From Mugil cephalus (Eukaryota > Chordata > Actinopteri > Mugiliformes > Mugilidae), in NCBI RefSeq assembly GCF_022458985.1, contig NC_061775.1:28442319-28506318 (forward strand): a stretch of 64,000 nt of DNA, read 5' to 3'. Of this stretch, positions 47,024-58,645 are shown piece after piece; within the stretch, counting starts at the first letter, position 1, and every line of letters starts with the position of its first letter. Under the pieces are notes generated by a model that saw only the letters and a list, made by a program, of their open reading frames with translations, was not told the DNA's origin and did not search any database. The position numbers were made by a program, and so were the translations under genes.

Positions 47024-48041
47024 GTGTAAACAAGCTAATAATTAACAAGAAATTACCAGCAGTTGACGTTTATGCTGCTCTTTTTGTAATTAGTAAAAAT
47101 ATCTTCCTCTTTATTTTTCATAGGGGCACAATGTTTACATTTAAAGGTTCATTCATTTGTTAAAACTACTAAAAGTACTTTTACTAATCAGCCTGAGACT
47201 TGGTCAACGAGAGGATCAGGAACATTCTTATATCAGATTGATATGATAGATGATTGTTAATAAATCATTTATGTTTCGAAAGACACAGATGAATTTTCAG
47301 CTTTAACCAGAGCAGGATTCAAGGCTGCATGAAGTTTAATCTAGAGTTTCTGTTTAATCATACGAGCCTTAAACTTTACCTGTTAAACCTGCAACTACAC
47401 GATATCTGTGACTCTACTGGACTCGTGAGGTCCAGACCAACAATAATCCGACGTGAATATAAATCCTTCGAAATAACGCTTTGTTTCAACATATTTTATT
47501 GAGAATATTAATAAAAATTTAGTGAATCGCGTCAAGATTTCTACTCAAACTATTTCTGATATTTGTCTGAACCCGAGCAAACAGAACGAAGTCACCTGAA
47601 CGCTACAGCAGAAGAAACAAAAACAAGTCTAATTTAATTCAACATGTTGCTGAAAATACTCAAACACTAAGAAAGTAGATCAAACAGTGACAGGATGTAT
47701 TTACATTGGACTCTGGAAAGAGTTTAATTATAAAATGTTTGATTACTAGAATCAGAGAAGGCTTTTAAAGAATCGTGTGATCAGGACGTTAAAATAAAAC
47801 ACAACCAAACCAGAAAACGTATTTCCAACAAACACTGAATCTAAAAGTCCTAAAGGTTTGAACAGTTCAGCAGGTTCATCACTTTTCTGGATCGTCTGTT
47901 GGTGTCAGATTAATCAACATTTTGTTACTTTTCTTTTATCTAGTATCATTATAATTCCCAGCTGGTTTTATCCTCATAATAATAGTTTACTTTAAACATC
48001 AGTCAGAACCACAACTTGAGTTTAAAGTAGGTGCTACAGGA

Positions 48042-48052
48042 GGAATCGAACC
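48042..48052 (-). other. B-box-like motif downstream of the C1 exon
   Basis: The minus strand reads GGTTCGATTCC, the tRNA T-loop/B-box consensus, within GTCACAGGTTCGATTCCTCC. No full tRNA fold was found around it. It is probably a SINE remnant in the 3' UTR. Confidence 0.3.
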
Positions 48053-48072
48053 TGTGACCTTGGTGTCGTCAC

Positions 48073-49651
48073 TCAGTCGTCTTCGCAGAGTTTCTGTCTG
48101 AACTCTCGTCCTTCTTGAATCGTCCCACAAGAATACGAGGACTCGGGCCTCCAGTCGGCTGCCGGCACCTCCCACACTGAGATGGCGCTGTAGCCTCCTG
48201 CAGACTTAGGCCACGGACCGTCGCAAGTCATCGCTGCTGTGTCATCGATCCACCACAGGAGGCGCTGCCGGGCTGAGCTCAGCCCGTCCAAGAGGCAGAC
48301 CAGCAGGTGTGGAGAACCAGGATCCTGGAGAGACTGGGCCGCAGATAAGATCTGAACAGATGGATGGACGGAGGAACCTGAGGGCGAAGGAGGGTTTAGT
48401 GTTTAGTGTTCACTCCAGGCGTCCTCTGTTTTATTTTTAATCTACATGACTCAATTTATCCCCTAAAACATTCACAACATGATTTAAACTGTCCTCAGTT
48501 ACATGAAGTTGAATATTTTGTTATATCCACAAAAAAAAGTTTTTACAAACCTAAAAATCTCAGAGAAACGTTACCACTGTGCTATTTCATTCTCCTCCTC
48601 TATGCAGACGATACTCTAGTCTGTTTTAAGTAATTCTCTTTTAAACTGGCTCTTACAAAACAGCCATTAGTTTCTACAAATGAACTCACAAACAAATTAA
48701 AGAGAATTTAGAGAAACAAAAAAACTGTTTTAGCATCTTTTTACCAGTTAGCAGTTACAGTTCCCATTAGAGAAACTATTTAACCCTGATTTTACAGACC
48801 TAAAAATCTCAGAGAAACGTTACCACTGTGCTACGTCATTCTCCTCCTCTATGCAGACGATACTTGATGATAATTTATTTAACCTCAGTAATTCTCTTTC
48901 TTTTAAACTGACTCTTTCAAAATGGCTGTTCATCTCTGCAAATAAACTCACAGAGGATTATTTAGTTTTTTTAAAAAGCAAACCAAAGAACAAAGCAGCA
49001 CCACAACTGTTTTAGCATTTTGTATCGATTAGGGAGTTAGTTTAAAGAGTGTTCGTAAACTTCAAGGTACTAGGAGGGTTAAAAGTATCTATACTTTTTT
49101 TTCTATATTGTATGTGTCACATTGGACACTACAATTCCCATGAGCCCTTGCAGCTTCCTATCCAGTGATAGTGAATAAAGACCTCAGGGGGCAAGTAACA
49201 GAACAGTATAATGACCTATAAATGTTATTTAAAAACAAGTAAATTAGGGAAATTATTAAATTTAATAAAATATCCTCCAAAACAAATTAGAGATGTAAGT
49301 TATTTCCACTGAAGAATTTCTTTGAGTTCTATGTAATTTTCACACTTTTTAGAGGATCTGTGTTAAACCTGCTGTCTTGTTGTGGTGGTTAAGAAGCTCA
49401 TCATCATCATCATCATCATCACATTCCACCGTCACGTCTCCAGGAGAGATGTTCACCAGGAGTCGAGTGCCGGGACTGAAAACCATGGAGAAGGCGACGG
49501 ACTGTTTGCTGGGCATCGAACCAACGGAGAAACACCTACAGTCGCCGGAGACAGACGCTGGTCAATGAATCTGAAAACTGGGTTTAACTTGATGAACTCA
49601 TTGTGTCGAGACTCACCCCAACAAGATGATGAAGGTCACTGCTGCGAACAT
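48073..49651 (-). CDS. Immunoglobulin C1-set protein, light-chain-constant-like (candidate lambda-5-like gene)
   Basis: The sure part is the exon 48377-48073 on the minus strand, opening after a canonical acceptor (cgccctcag) in phase 1. Its translation has HPSVQILSA, LLVCLLDGL, LLWWIDD, GYSAISVWEVPAADW, SSYSCGTIQEG and the end KLCEDD-stop. This is the plan of an Ig light-chain constant domain: first Cys, Trp 14-15 residues on, YSC at the second Cys, and a Cys near the C-terminus where light chains bond their partner. Upstream on the same strand a leader exon (49651-49617, MFAAVTFIILLG, phase 2 donor gg|gtgagt) and a 35-bp exon (49570-49536, FIDQRLSPATV) join it in compatible phases to give 124 residues. 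The 35-bp exon would end like a J segment (TVG|). Its donor tag|gtgttt is weak, so the 5' model is tentative. No V exon or RSS adjoins. It could instead be a decayed light-chain cluster. Confidence 0.55.
48530..48960 (+). mobile_element. Non-LTR retrotransposon relic with YADD remnant, locally duplicated
   Basis: The translation near 48585-48630 reads LLLYADDTLV, the catalytic YxDD motif region of LINE reverse transcriptases. The block 'acctaaaaatctcagagaaacgttaccactgtgct' at 48550 recurs at 48799 with its own 'tatgcagacgatact'. Two overlapping partial copies or a local duplication are therefore present. Nothing is intact. Confidence 0.7.
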
Positions 49652-49739
49652 CGTGAAGACCCGTTCGACTCTTTCTGTCTAAAACAGCCAAGGAATAAAA
49701 CCTTCCTATTATTTATCTTTGGTCAACTTGACCCCATTC

Positions 49740-50000
49740 AATGTTTAACGTCTCCATATACATGATGGACATTTACTCCATATTTAATGACTTCTCATCA
49801 TTTTATGGGGTCACTGGCCTCGACTCTTGATCATAGTTTTTCATTCCAGGTGTTATAGAAAATAAGAATATGAACTTAGAAATGACATAAAGACACTTAA
49901 ACACGTCTCTAATTTCTCATTTATTAAAAGAGCTGTTTATGTTGTCAACGAACAAAGAGAAAGAACCTGACACATAAACTTGGTCATTTTCTTTTTTAAC
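49740..50000 (+). repeat. Interspersed repeat of unknown class, copy 2
   Basis: 'ataagaatatgaacttagaaatga' at 49863 and 'atatttaatgacttctc' at 49780 recur in inverse complement at 62100-62250. 'aaagagaaagaacctgacacataaac' at 49954 recurs at 21601. Confidence 0.65.
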
Positions 50001-51127
50001 TGGTAATTTTTTGGAGGTTTATATTAGTTGAGTCAAATTGAGAACCAACGATAAAAAGTGTAATAGAAGATTTAAATAAAAAAAACATGCTCATAACAAC
50101 ATAAAACAAATACAATGATCTTTAAATAAATGTCAACAAAATGATTTGTTTTTAACTTTAAATGAAAATCACATTAAGTGTCTTAATTAAAAAATCTCCC
50201 AACCAAGATTTGTACCTTAAATAAAATTTTCTTTGGAAATAATTTCATTTCTAATTTAAAGATCAAAAGCATCATAAATAAATATCAGTTTAATTCAAAG
50301 TAAAATTGGAACGATATCAGGTTTTAAATAAAACTAAATTTTAACTTAATGTAAAGAAAAGTTCAAATAATAACATGTCTGAATAAAACAGATTTTTAAA
50401 CACAACAATAATAATGATGTTGTTTTACTGAAGAATATATGTTTCATATTTTTTAAATAAATGAAGATTATTATAATAATAATCAGTTCAAAGTTGTCAT
50501 ACAGAATATTTTTGTTTAATTTTTTTTCTAAAATTATTGTCCCGATAAAGTCGACGTGTTACCTGACGAGTGCGTCCCTGATGTTTCTGCAGCTAAAAGT
50601 TAAATCAGGAAACTTAAAGAGTCTGGAAAACAGAGAAACTGCTGGAGCAGAACCCAACGTCTCCAGAGGAAGAGCCTGCAGGGATCAGCTGAGACCGTTG
50701 CTGCAGTCAGTTGGTGGACGACAAAAAAACAGGAAATTTTCTGTTTTTGTTGATCAGATTCCTGTTAAACCGTCACATCATGAAACAACGTCTCATATAC
50801 TATTCTGCTCCAAAGCTGGTGAATATAAAAAGTCTAATGAGACTCATTAAATGAGCAGCTTTAGTAGCTTTATTTTTTAAATTATGAACTCGATAATATC
50901 ACCGACAACCAACAAAACACATTCAAGACAAAAAAGAAAACTTTAAAAACTCAAAATAACCTAAATACACAAAGTGCTGCTAAAAAAGATTTTGTGTTCT
51001 TCAAAATTTTCTACATTTCTGCTCAAAACATCAAAAGATTTTCCACAAGTCCTGAAAGTAGACAGAGAGAACCCTTAGAACACAGTAGAACACAATAGAA
51101 CACAACAGAACACAATAGAACATGTTG
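50001..51127. other. AT-rich intergenic DNA, no gene recognised
   Basis: Low-complexity A/T-rich sequence with a run of 'agaacacaatagaacacaa' units at 51078-51120. The 129-residue open frame at 50461-50850 resembles no family I know and has no splice context. Confidence 0.55.
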
Positions 51128-51972
51128 AATGAGCCAATATCACAGATTAAACCAGAGTCCATGTGTTCAGACTCAGGTCCTGGTTCAGTTTCTATGAATC
51201 AGGGATTTGTCTCATGTTTGTGTTGAAGTGTGTGATGACAACAGATCAAAGGAGCTTTGTGAGGAGCTCAGAAAAAGAGTTGTTGTTGCTCATCAGGCTG
51301 GAAAAGGTTCCACAACCATCTGTAAAGAGTCTGGAAGCCACAAATAATCCACAGAGAGTCAGACAGATTGAAGACGACTGTTCCCCTCCACAGGAGTGGT
51401 CCACCAACAAACATCACTCCATCATAGTGGGAGAGGAACCAGAGGAACCCAGGGGAACTTCTAAGCAGCTAAAGGCCTCTCTCACATTGGCTGATGTTCA
51501 TGTTGATGAATCCACTCAACAACCAAAGACACTGCTCTCTGTCCACAAAGAACATGTGGGACAATGTTTAGTGGACAGATGAGACCAGAGTAGAATAGTT
51601 TGGTTTAAATGTTTGGAGATGAACCAACACTGCATTCCAGCATCAGAACCTCATCCCTCCATGAAACATGGGGGCGCTAATGTCCTGGTTTGGGCCTGTT
51701 CTGCTGCATCTGCTCATCATTGATGGACCAATGAACTGTGAATTCTACCAGTGAACTCTGAAAGAAAATGTCAGGACATGAGTCCATGAGCTGAATGTGA
51801 AGAGAAACAGACAAGGAGCCCAAGAACACCAGTGGTTCTCCAGAAGAACCAGATGAATGTTTAGGAACAAGTCAAAGTCCTGACCTTCATCCAGTAGAAA
51901 TGTTGGAGCATCAGCTGATGAGAGGAAACCACCAAATTCCTCCAAGATGCTGTAGACACTGATCAGCTGTTA
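51128..51972 (+). mobile_element. Tc1-like transposon relic, copy B
   Basis: Near-identical to 24099-24980 for about 800 bp, including the same disabling changes. It has a 14-bp deletion after 51809 relative to copy A and a different end, though both finish with tgatcagctgttac. The shared defects mean that both copies derive from an already broken element. Confidence 0.8.
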
Positions 51973-52299
51973 CCTCTCTGATGTGTTATATTGACTCATT
52001 TTACTGAACAACAGTCTAACATTTATGTTTCTTGTGTAGTTGGGTTCCTTTTATAAAGAAATGTAGAAAATTCTGAAGGATCTAAAACCATTTCAGCAGC
52101 TTTCTGAGTATTTAGGTTATTGTGTTGTTTAGTTATTTGTTCATTTTCTGTCATTAAATAATTAAATCAACTTGTAAAGAGTCTTTTTAATAAATGCACT
52201 GACTCAAACACTTTGACAAACTTGAGTTTATTTATTAAACCATGTAGATTCATACAAAGATCAGAAGAAGTAAAGGTGAAGAGCAGTTATGTCTGGACC

Positions 52300-53650
52300 C
52301 TATTTCTTAGTGAGGGTCAGCGGTTTGTTCTCGCTGCCTCTGCTGATCCCACAGTAATAATCAGCCGAGTCGTTCTGATCCAAGTTCCTCAGCGTCAGCG
52401 AACCGTTGGCGGCAGCCGAGATTTTCTCAGGACCGACGCCGTCGCCGTACTTCTGGACAAAACCGGTCATGAACCCGAGGGTGACGAGGAGCTGAGGCCC
52501 ACCTCCAGCTGCCTTCCTGTACCAGCTGAGGGTGGAGGCCCTGGTGGAGGTGGTGGCGGAGGTGGTGGTGGAGGCATCCAGCAGGGGGCACTGCAGCACG
52601 GCGTCCTGTCCGGCTCTCACCTGGACGGTGGAGGCCGGGGAGGCGGTGGCATGAAGCTGAAGACCTGGACAAGGTTAAAGGACCAGAGGGGAGGAGTTAG
52701 TGACATCTAGAGGTGAAGACGCACATTACAGCTTCTCTTTCTGCTCATAACACGATGAAAACTTCTACCAAACTTTATCCAGCTGTACATGTTCATGGAT
52801 GTATTATATATTCTCCCATGCTAATTCTGTACATTGATTTTTTGCTTACACTATTTATATATTATATTGATATATTTTAATTTATTTTAATTGGTCTTTC
52901 TTTTTCTTGTTGTTCTTTTATCTGCAACTGAGTTACTGTGACCAAGCAACTTAGATTTAATTTCTTCAAACAGGTCCCTTAAACTTTATACTTATAACAG
53001 AAAATATGATTAATAAAACAATAAAAAGCAATAACCCAAAAGTCACCTGAATGTGAGAGTTCATATTAGATAAAAAGTCCAGATGGCGATTAAATAAAGA
53101 GATTTATCACAATATTGTTTATTGTAAGTTGAAAGATTAAAGGGCAAGTGTAGAGAATCTAGTGACATCTAGAGGCGAAGATGCAAATTACAGCCTCAAA
53201 CTCTTTTATTTCTGTTCTGATAATGACACAGTGAAAACATAATCATGAAAACTAGATTTAATTTCTGCAAACAGGTCCCTTGAAGTTTATTATAATCACA
53301 GAAAATATGTCTACCAATAAAAAGCCGAAATTACTAAATGTGAGTAAAACTTTAAACAAACATTAGAACGAGAGTTCTTATCAAATAAAAGTCAAGATGA
53401 ATATAAAATAAAAATATTTCTTTTCTTGTGAATTCATGTGTTGATTATTTTTCCCTTTAGACCAAAACAAAAACAGAAAAGATCAAGTTCACTGACAGAA
53501 AACAGTTTTCAGTTCTAATGAATGAGTGAGACCAGGCGGGAATGTCTTATTTTAGGGGGATTTTCAGGTGATTCTTTAAAATGAAATGCTAAAAGCTGAC
53601 TCACCGCTGAGAGCGAGGACCAGCGTCCAAAGCAGAGCAGAATCCATCAT
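52300..53650 (-). CDS. Secreted single V-set immunoglobulin domain protein (VpreB-like)
   Basis: Exon 1 (53650-53605) encodes the leader MMDSALLWTLVLALS with a phase 1 donor g|gtgagt. Exon 2 (52664-52300) follows the acceptor ttgtccag and encodes the whole domain, 136 residues in all. V-set features: QVRAGQDAVLQC (Cys 41), LSWYRK (Trp 63), GGGPQLLV, KYGDGV, an NGS glycosylation site at 102, and LDQNDSADYYC (Cys 120). After GISRGSENKPLTLTKK the frame stops. There is no transmembrane segment, no J motif (FGxG) and no RSS heptamer after the last Cys, so the gene is not a rearranging V segment. It is best described as a germline V-only protein, like VpreB or fish secreted Ig-domain proteins. An in-frame upstream ATG at 53689 is possible. 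AATAAA on this strand near 52230 would serve as poly(A) signal. Confidence 0.78.
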
Positions 53651-53699
53651 CGACTGACGGAGGAAACTCATCCTGCTGCTGTTGTTCATCAAATCAGTC

Positions 53700-55040
53700 G
53701 AGCGTTTCAGTAAAAACATCTCCAACGAACTCTCGATGTGAAAAAAACCTCGTCTGTTCTTCCCTGTTTTTAAACACCTGGTACATTTAGATCCTCGGCT
53801 CTAAGAGGAAACTGGCACAAATAGACCAGTAACGTACCTGCAGAGTATATACGGGAATCTTTAAGTTAATTTCAATAGATTTTTAAGACTTTTTCCAGAC
53901 CTTCTCAGTATTTTTTAATATCTGACGCCATCAGTGACACCTTTAACTTAACAGTTTTAGTTTACAATAAAAGCTATAGACCACTATCATACAACAGAAT
54001 GTGAATAGGAGAATTAATCTAAGACTGAACACATGTTTAGTATATAAACACAAGTATAAAGTCAAAACTAGTTCCATGCATATACAACAGTTTGTCAGTT
54101 ATTCCATCGGTTCACAGAGAAATCAGATTATAAATACTTTCACTTTGTTGAAGCACCTTATCTTCCTATGTATGTTGTGTTTTTTAGGTGTCCTTGTCCT
54201 ATTCTGTGTTTTTATTTTTCTACATCAGTATTTTATTGTCTTCCAATACCAGCCTGCTACGACGACCTCATTTCCCTTCGTGTGCCTCTGAATTTCCGCC
54301 CACATAAGTTCTGGGACAAGTCACATTTTTTCAGTGTTTTTGGATTCAACCTCAAAATATAACTCAAAAAGCCTTCAAATTTTAAGTCATGATAAAACTT
54401 TTTAACCCTTTTTAAGGGTCTTAATTTACCCAACTTCTCAACCTTTAATACTTTTCAAGACTCTGCAGACGCCCTGACTTATACACTTTTAATGCTTCAC
54501 GTAATAATTCACACCAACAACTGAATCATTTGGAATTCATAAAAACTAAATCTGCTTCACTTTGTCTGGTTCTGGTTCTGGTTCTGGGAGGACACAGTTG
54601 ACCTGTCCCAGATGCTTCATAGGGGACTAATGAAACTTAAACTTAAAATAATAGAAAATAATGTGTTATAACTTAATTAATATAACTCATTTATTTAAGG
54701 AAAAAGTCATCATGTCATATTACTTTATTCTTATTGTTACATCACCGTCATCTTCAACGACTAAGCTCAGTGACCTCGTTCTAGACCAATATTACATCTG
54801 GATGCTGCAATATGACATTTAATATTTTACTGTAGCTGAACACGGCTCAACACGTTATATCAAACTGGACCAAGTCTGTCATTAACGTTGTTACGGTGAC
54901 ACTGATGAAAAAGTACCGTCAGCAGCACATTTGTTATGTGGTGGAATATGATCCTACTTCACACAGTTGTTCTTCATTTAAAAGTCTGATCACCCTAAAA
55001 TCTAAAACTTCAATGTTGCCTTTAACTGCGGTGACAAGCT
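53700..55040. other. Intergenic, no gene recognised
   Basis: AT-rich DNA. Open frames such as 54001-54291 are Phe/Leu-rich and without splice context. Confidence 0.55.
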
Positions 55041-55045
55041 TCTGC

Positions 55046-55690
55046 TAGAAGCCATTAGCCTATCACTAGCCTCCTGTTAGCCGCTCGCTAGCCTCCCATT
55101 AGCCTGCAGCAAGTCTCCCTTTAGTCTCCCGTTAGCCTCCGGCTAAATTCCAGCTAGTCTCCCGCTAGCCTCCCGCTAGTCTGCCATTAGCCTATCACTA
55201 GCCTCCTGTTAGCCTCCGCTAACCTCCCATTAGCCTGCAGCAAATCTCCCGTTAGCCTCCCATTAGCCTGCAGCAAGTCTCACTTTAGTCTCCCGTTAGC
55301 CTCCGGCTAAATTCCAGCTAGTCTCCCGCTAGCCTCCTGTTAGCCTCCCGCAAGTCTGCCATTAGCCTATCACTAGCCTCCTGTTAGCCTCCCGCTAGTC
55401 TGCCATTAGCCTATCACTAGCCTCCTGTTAGCCTCCCGCTAACCTCCCATTAGCCTATCACTAGCCTCCTGTTAGCAACCCGCTAGTCTGCCATTAGCCT
55501 ATCACTAGCCTCCTGTTAGCCCCCCGCTAACCTCCCATTAGCCTATCACTAGCCTCCTGTTAGCCTCCTGCTAGTCTGCCATTAGCCTATCACTAGCCTC
55601 CTGTTAGCCTCCAGCTAACCTCCCATTAGCCTAGCGCTAGACTCGCCCGTCCCATTAGCCTCGCGTTTGCCTCCCATTAGCTTGCCTCCA
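55046..55690. repeat. Minisatellite of CTAGCCTCCTGTTAGCCTCC words
   Basis: About 650 bp of units around 'cattagcctatcactagcctcctgttagcctcc', with a common higher period near 60 bp. It is related in sequence to the inverse-orientation GCTAGGAGGCTA family at 7.9, 57.7 and 60.4 kb. Confidence 0.85.
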
Positions 55691-55699
55691 CTTAGACTT

Positions 55700-57720
55700 G
55701 TTAGCATTTAATTTCCTTTAATTTATTTAGCTGTCCATTAGCATTGGCTGAGGCCATTCTTGTGTAGCATCAGATTTCCATTAACACACATGCTGTTCAT
55801 GATGTTTTCCTGCACTGACTCCCATTATAACGACTTCTTTTAAATGCACAGACACACACTAAAAAACAACGCTGTTTTCAGCCATGAACAGCATGAAATG
55901 AGTTTTTTTGAACAGTACACAAGGGTTAACTGATGAAAATGTGCAAAATGAACAGGAAATGGTTAATATAATGATAAACTCTGCACTTTCTACTAAATAA
56001 GTGATAGAAGAGGATGGAGGGACGTTAAAGAAGAGGTTCGCTCTGACCCCTGATTCAATGCGATGAATGAGTATTTTGAAAAATGTCTCATTAAAAGTCC
56101 ACTTGTGATCAGATACATTTTTACAGGAAACAGGAAAAATAAAGTTGCCGTGGATACGAGCCACTGTTTGTTTTGTTGTGTTGGATTCTTAAATGAATGA
56201 AAATAGTTTTTCCTTTTTGTGATTTTCATGATTGAATATGAGAAGAACTAATGATTAACTGTGTCACAGTCCTGACAACAACATTTACAAAAGGGTTTTC
56301 CCTGAGAATTTAACACAAATACATATGTAAAGCTAAACGAGTACGGCAGTAACCAGAAAACAAAAAGGAAAAGCCTGGTAACAGATTCTAATGTCACATG
56401 GTTTAACCCTGTGCTGAGTCTCTCCTTCACTAAAAGAGTCTGATTTTCAGAGCGAGCGCTTTCCTAGAAAACTTACCTTCATCCAGTCCCATGAAAATCT
56501 TCTGGATGGTCCCAAAGGCGCAGTGGAGATTAACAGGGACATACAGGACATACAGGACATAAGGACATACATCAGTCTGAAGACCACGTTAATCAGACCT
56601 CACAGCACCTCGATGCCTTCGAGGACACGTCCTCTGTCCTCTGGTTCATCCTGAAACTTTAGGAACGTAAACTCCAGCAGTGTCTTCAACGGCCTCATCG
56701 ATGGTGACTCCATCCATGTCCTAATGTCCTATACAGACACATAAGACCTAGTAACGGAGACATATCTGTGACATAGATTGTGTCTCTGTCTGTTGTTTTA
56801 AAGTCTTTGTCTGTGTTGTGTAGCTGCCTTGGAACTAGCTCAAAATTAGCATCTGTGCTAAGACTCAGGCATTTACCCTGATGACTGATAACGCATCAAT
56901 GTGATTAATGTGCATTGTCCCAATTCAATAAACTAATAATAATAATAATAATAATAATATCAAATTGGGCAGTAGCTTTATTTTACTAGATAAGTTCAGA
57001 CAAAGAAATAATAGTAATTAAATCATGTTCACTTCAGCTAATAATAATAATAATAATGAACATCAGTTATTTAATAAAAACACTGATTAAAAGATTGATG
57101 AACATATGCAAATCTAGTATCATCTATTTAATTTAAATTAATTTTAATTTAATTTCACCTAATTTAAATTTTCTTTTTCCTGCTGGTTTTCAGGAACCAG
57201 TGATTTCTGTGGACGAATAAAGACTAAAGACTCTTTAACATAATTTAAGAGAATCTTTTATTTATGACGGAGATGAAATGACATTAACATGAAATAAAAT
57301 GGAAAACAGTCTTTGCAGTCTCGTGTTTTCAGAGGTTTACAGTGATTCATTTAAACATTTTATCAAGACATTTAAAAAAAATCAAGTTAAATCCAAGAGG
57401 AAATGTTTGAAGCTGCTCTGAGAACAATGAGAACACATTTAGAATAAAAACAAATAATGAATTCCTGAGTTAAATCTGAAAGCCTGAACTATAACAGAGT
57501 CAGCTGACTGCCATAACATTACGACCACTGACAGGAGACAAACTGGCACAAATCAAACAACCTTAAACTGATGGAAACTCTCCCTGATTTCACTCGTAAA
57601 GCAGCTTCATGAAAACACTCGGCTGCTTGAGACAGACAGAAAGAAAAAGGTCGAGATTCACGAATCGAGTTTAATAAAGAATGATGCTACGAGAACAATG
57701 ATCTCTGATTTACTAGTCGA
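55700..57720. other. Intergenic, no certain gene
   Basis: Mostly AT-rich DNA with (AAT)n at 56934-56960. On the minus strand, 56520-56470 reads like an exon end (KIFMGLDE followed by gtaagt), but no partner was found. 'gccataacattacgaccactgacagg' at 57511 is a solo end of the Tc1-type family seen at 9278. Confidence 0.45.
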
Positions 57721-57725
57721 TCTAG

Positions 57726-58640
57726 AGAGGAACTACTGTTAGCTAGGAGGCTAGTGAGAGCTAATGTTAGCCAGGAGGCTAGTGAGAGCTACTGTTAGCT
57801 AGGAGGCTAGGAAGAGCTACTGTTAGCTAGGAGGCTAGGAAGAGCTACTGTTAGCTGGGAGGCTAGGAAGAGCTACTGTTAGCTAGGAGGCTAGGAAGAG
57901 CTACTGTTAGCTAGGAGGCTAGGAAGAGCTACTGTTAGCTGGGGGGGCTAGTGAGAGCTACTGTTAGCCAGGAGGCTAGTGAGAGCTACTGTTAGCCAGG
58001 AGGCTAGGAAGAGCTACTGTAAGCTGGAGGGCTAAGAGGCTAGTGAGAGCTACTGTTAGCTGGGGCGCTAGGAGGCTAGTGAGAGCTACTGTAAGCTAGG
58101 AGGCTAGTGAGAGCAACTGTTAGCCAGGAGGCTAGTGAGAGCTACTGTTAGCCAGGAGGCTAGTGAGAGCGACTGTTAGCTGCGAGGCGAGGAAGAGCTA
58201 CTGTAAGCTGGGAGGCTAGTGAGAGCTACTGTTAGCTGGGGCGCTAGTGAGAGCTGCTGTTAGCTGGGGTGCTAGGAGGCTAGTGAGAGCTACTGTTAGC
58301 TGCGAGGCGAGGAAGAGCTGCTGTTAGCTGGGGCGCTAGGAGGCTAGTGAGGGCTACTGTTAGCTGGGGTGCTAGGAGGCTAGTGAGGGCTACTGTTAGC
58401 TGCGAGGCGAGGAAGAGCTGCTGTTAGCTGGGGCGCTAGGAGGCTAGTGAGGGCTACTGTTAGCTGGGGTGCTAGGAGGCTAGTGAGGGCTACTGTTAGC
58501 TGCGAGGCGAGGAAGAGCTGCTGTTAGCTGGGGCGCTAGGAGGCTAGTGAGAGCTACTGTTAGCTGCCAGGCGAGGAAGAGCTGCTGTTAGCTGGGGCGC
58601 TAGGAGGCTAGTGAGGGCTACTGTTAGCTGGGGCGCTAGC
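57726..58640. repeat. 28-bp minisatellite with higher-order units
   Basis: About 32 units of the GAGCTACTGTTAGCTAGGAGGCTA family. From about 58200 a higher-order repeat of roughly 110 bp (variants 'gctgcgaggcgaggaagagctgctg' and 'ggggcgctaggaggctagtga') is amplified three to four times. The array stops 6 bp from the stop codon of the ZBED gene. Confidence 0.95.
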
Positions 58641-58645
58641 TCCTT

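Larger units (their letters stand above)
42637..47480 (+). other. camk4 3' flank and intergenic region
   Basis: No further certain exon. A 63-bp segment at 42833-42895 has an acceptor (ttttcag) and a donor (gtg|gtaag) and is open, so an alternative camk4 exon is possible; a donor-like AGCA|GTAAGA at 42611 would be needed. The rest contains (AAT)n(AAG)n at 44503-44561, a MITE (45053-45729), an 18-bp minisatellite (46235-46366) and AT-rich DNA. Poly(A) candidates include AATAAA near 46881. Confidence 0.4.

Noticed and set aside
50461-50850. 129-residue frame as a gene
   Set aside because: No family resemblance, AT-rich start, no splice sites or poly(A) context.
52300-52664. The V exon as a rearranging Ig or TCR V segment
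   Set aside because: No CACAGTG heptamer follows the last Cys and the frame continues to its own stop.
56464-56730. Exon-like stretch on the minus strand (KIFMGLDE followed by gtaagt)
   Set aside because: No matching acceptor, no neighbouring exon and no recognised family; kept only as a remark in the region entry.
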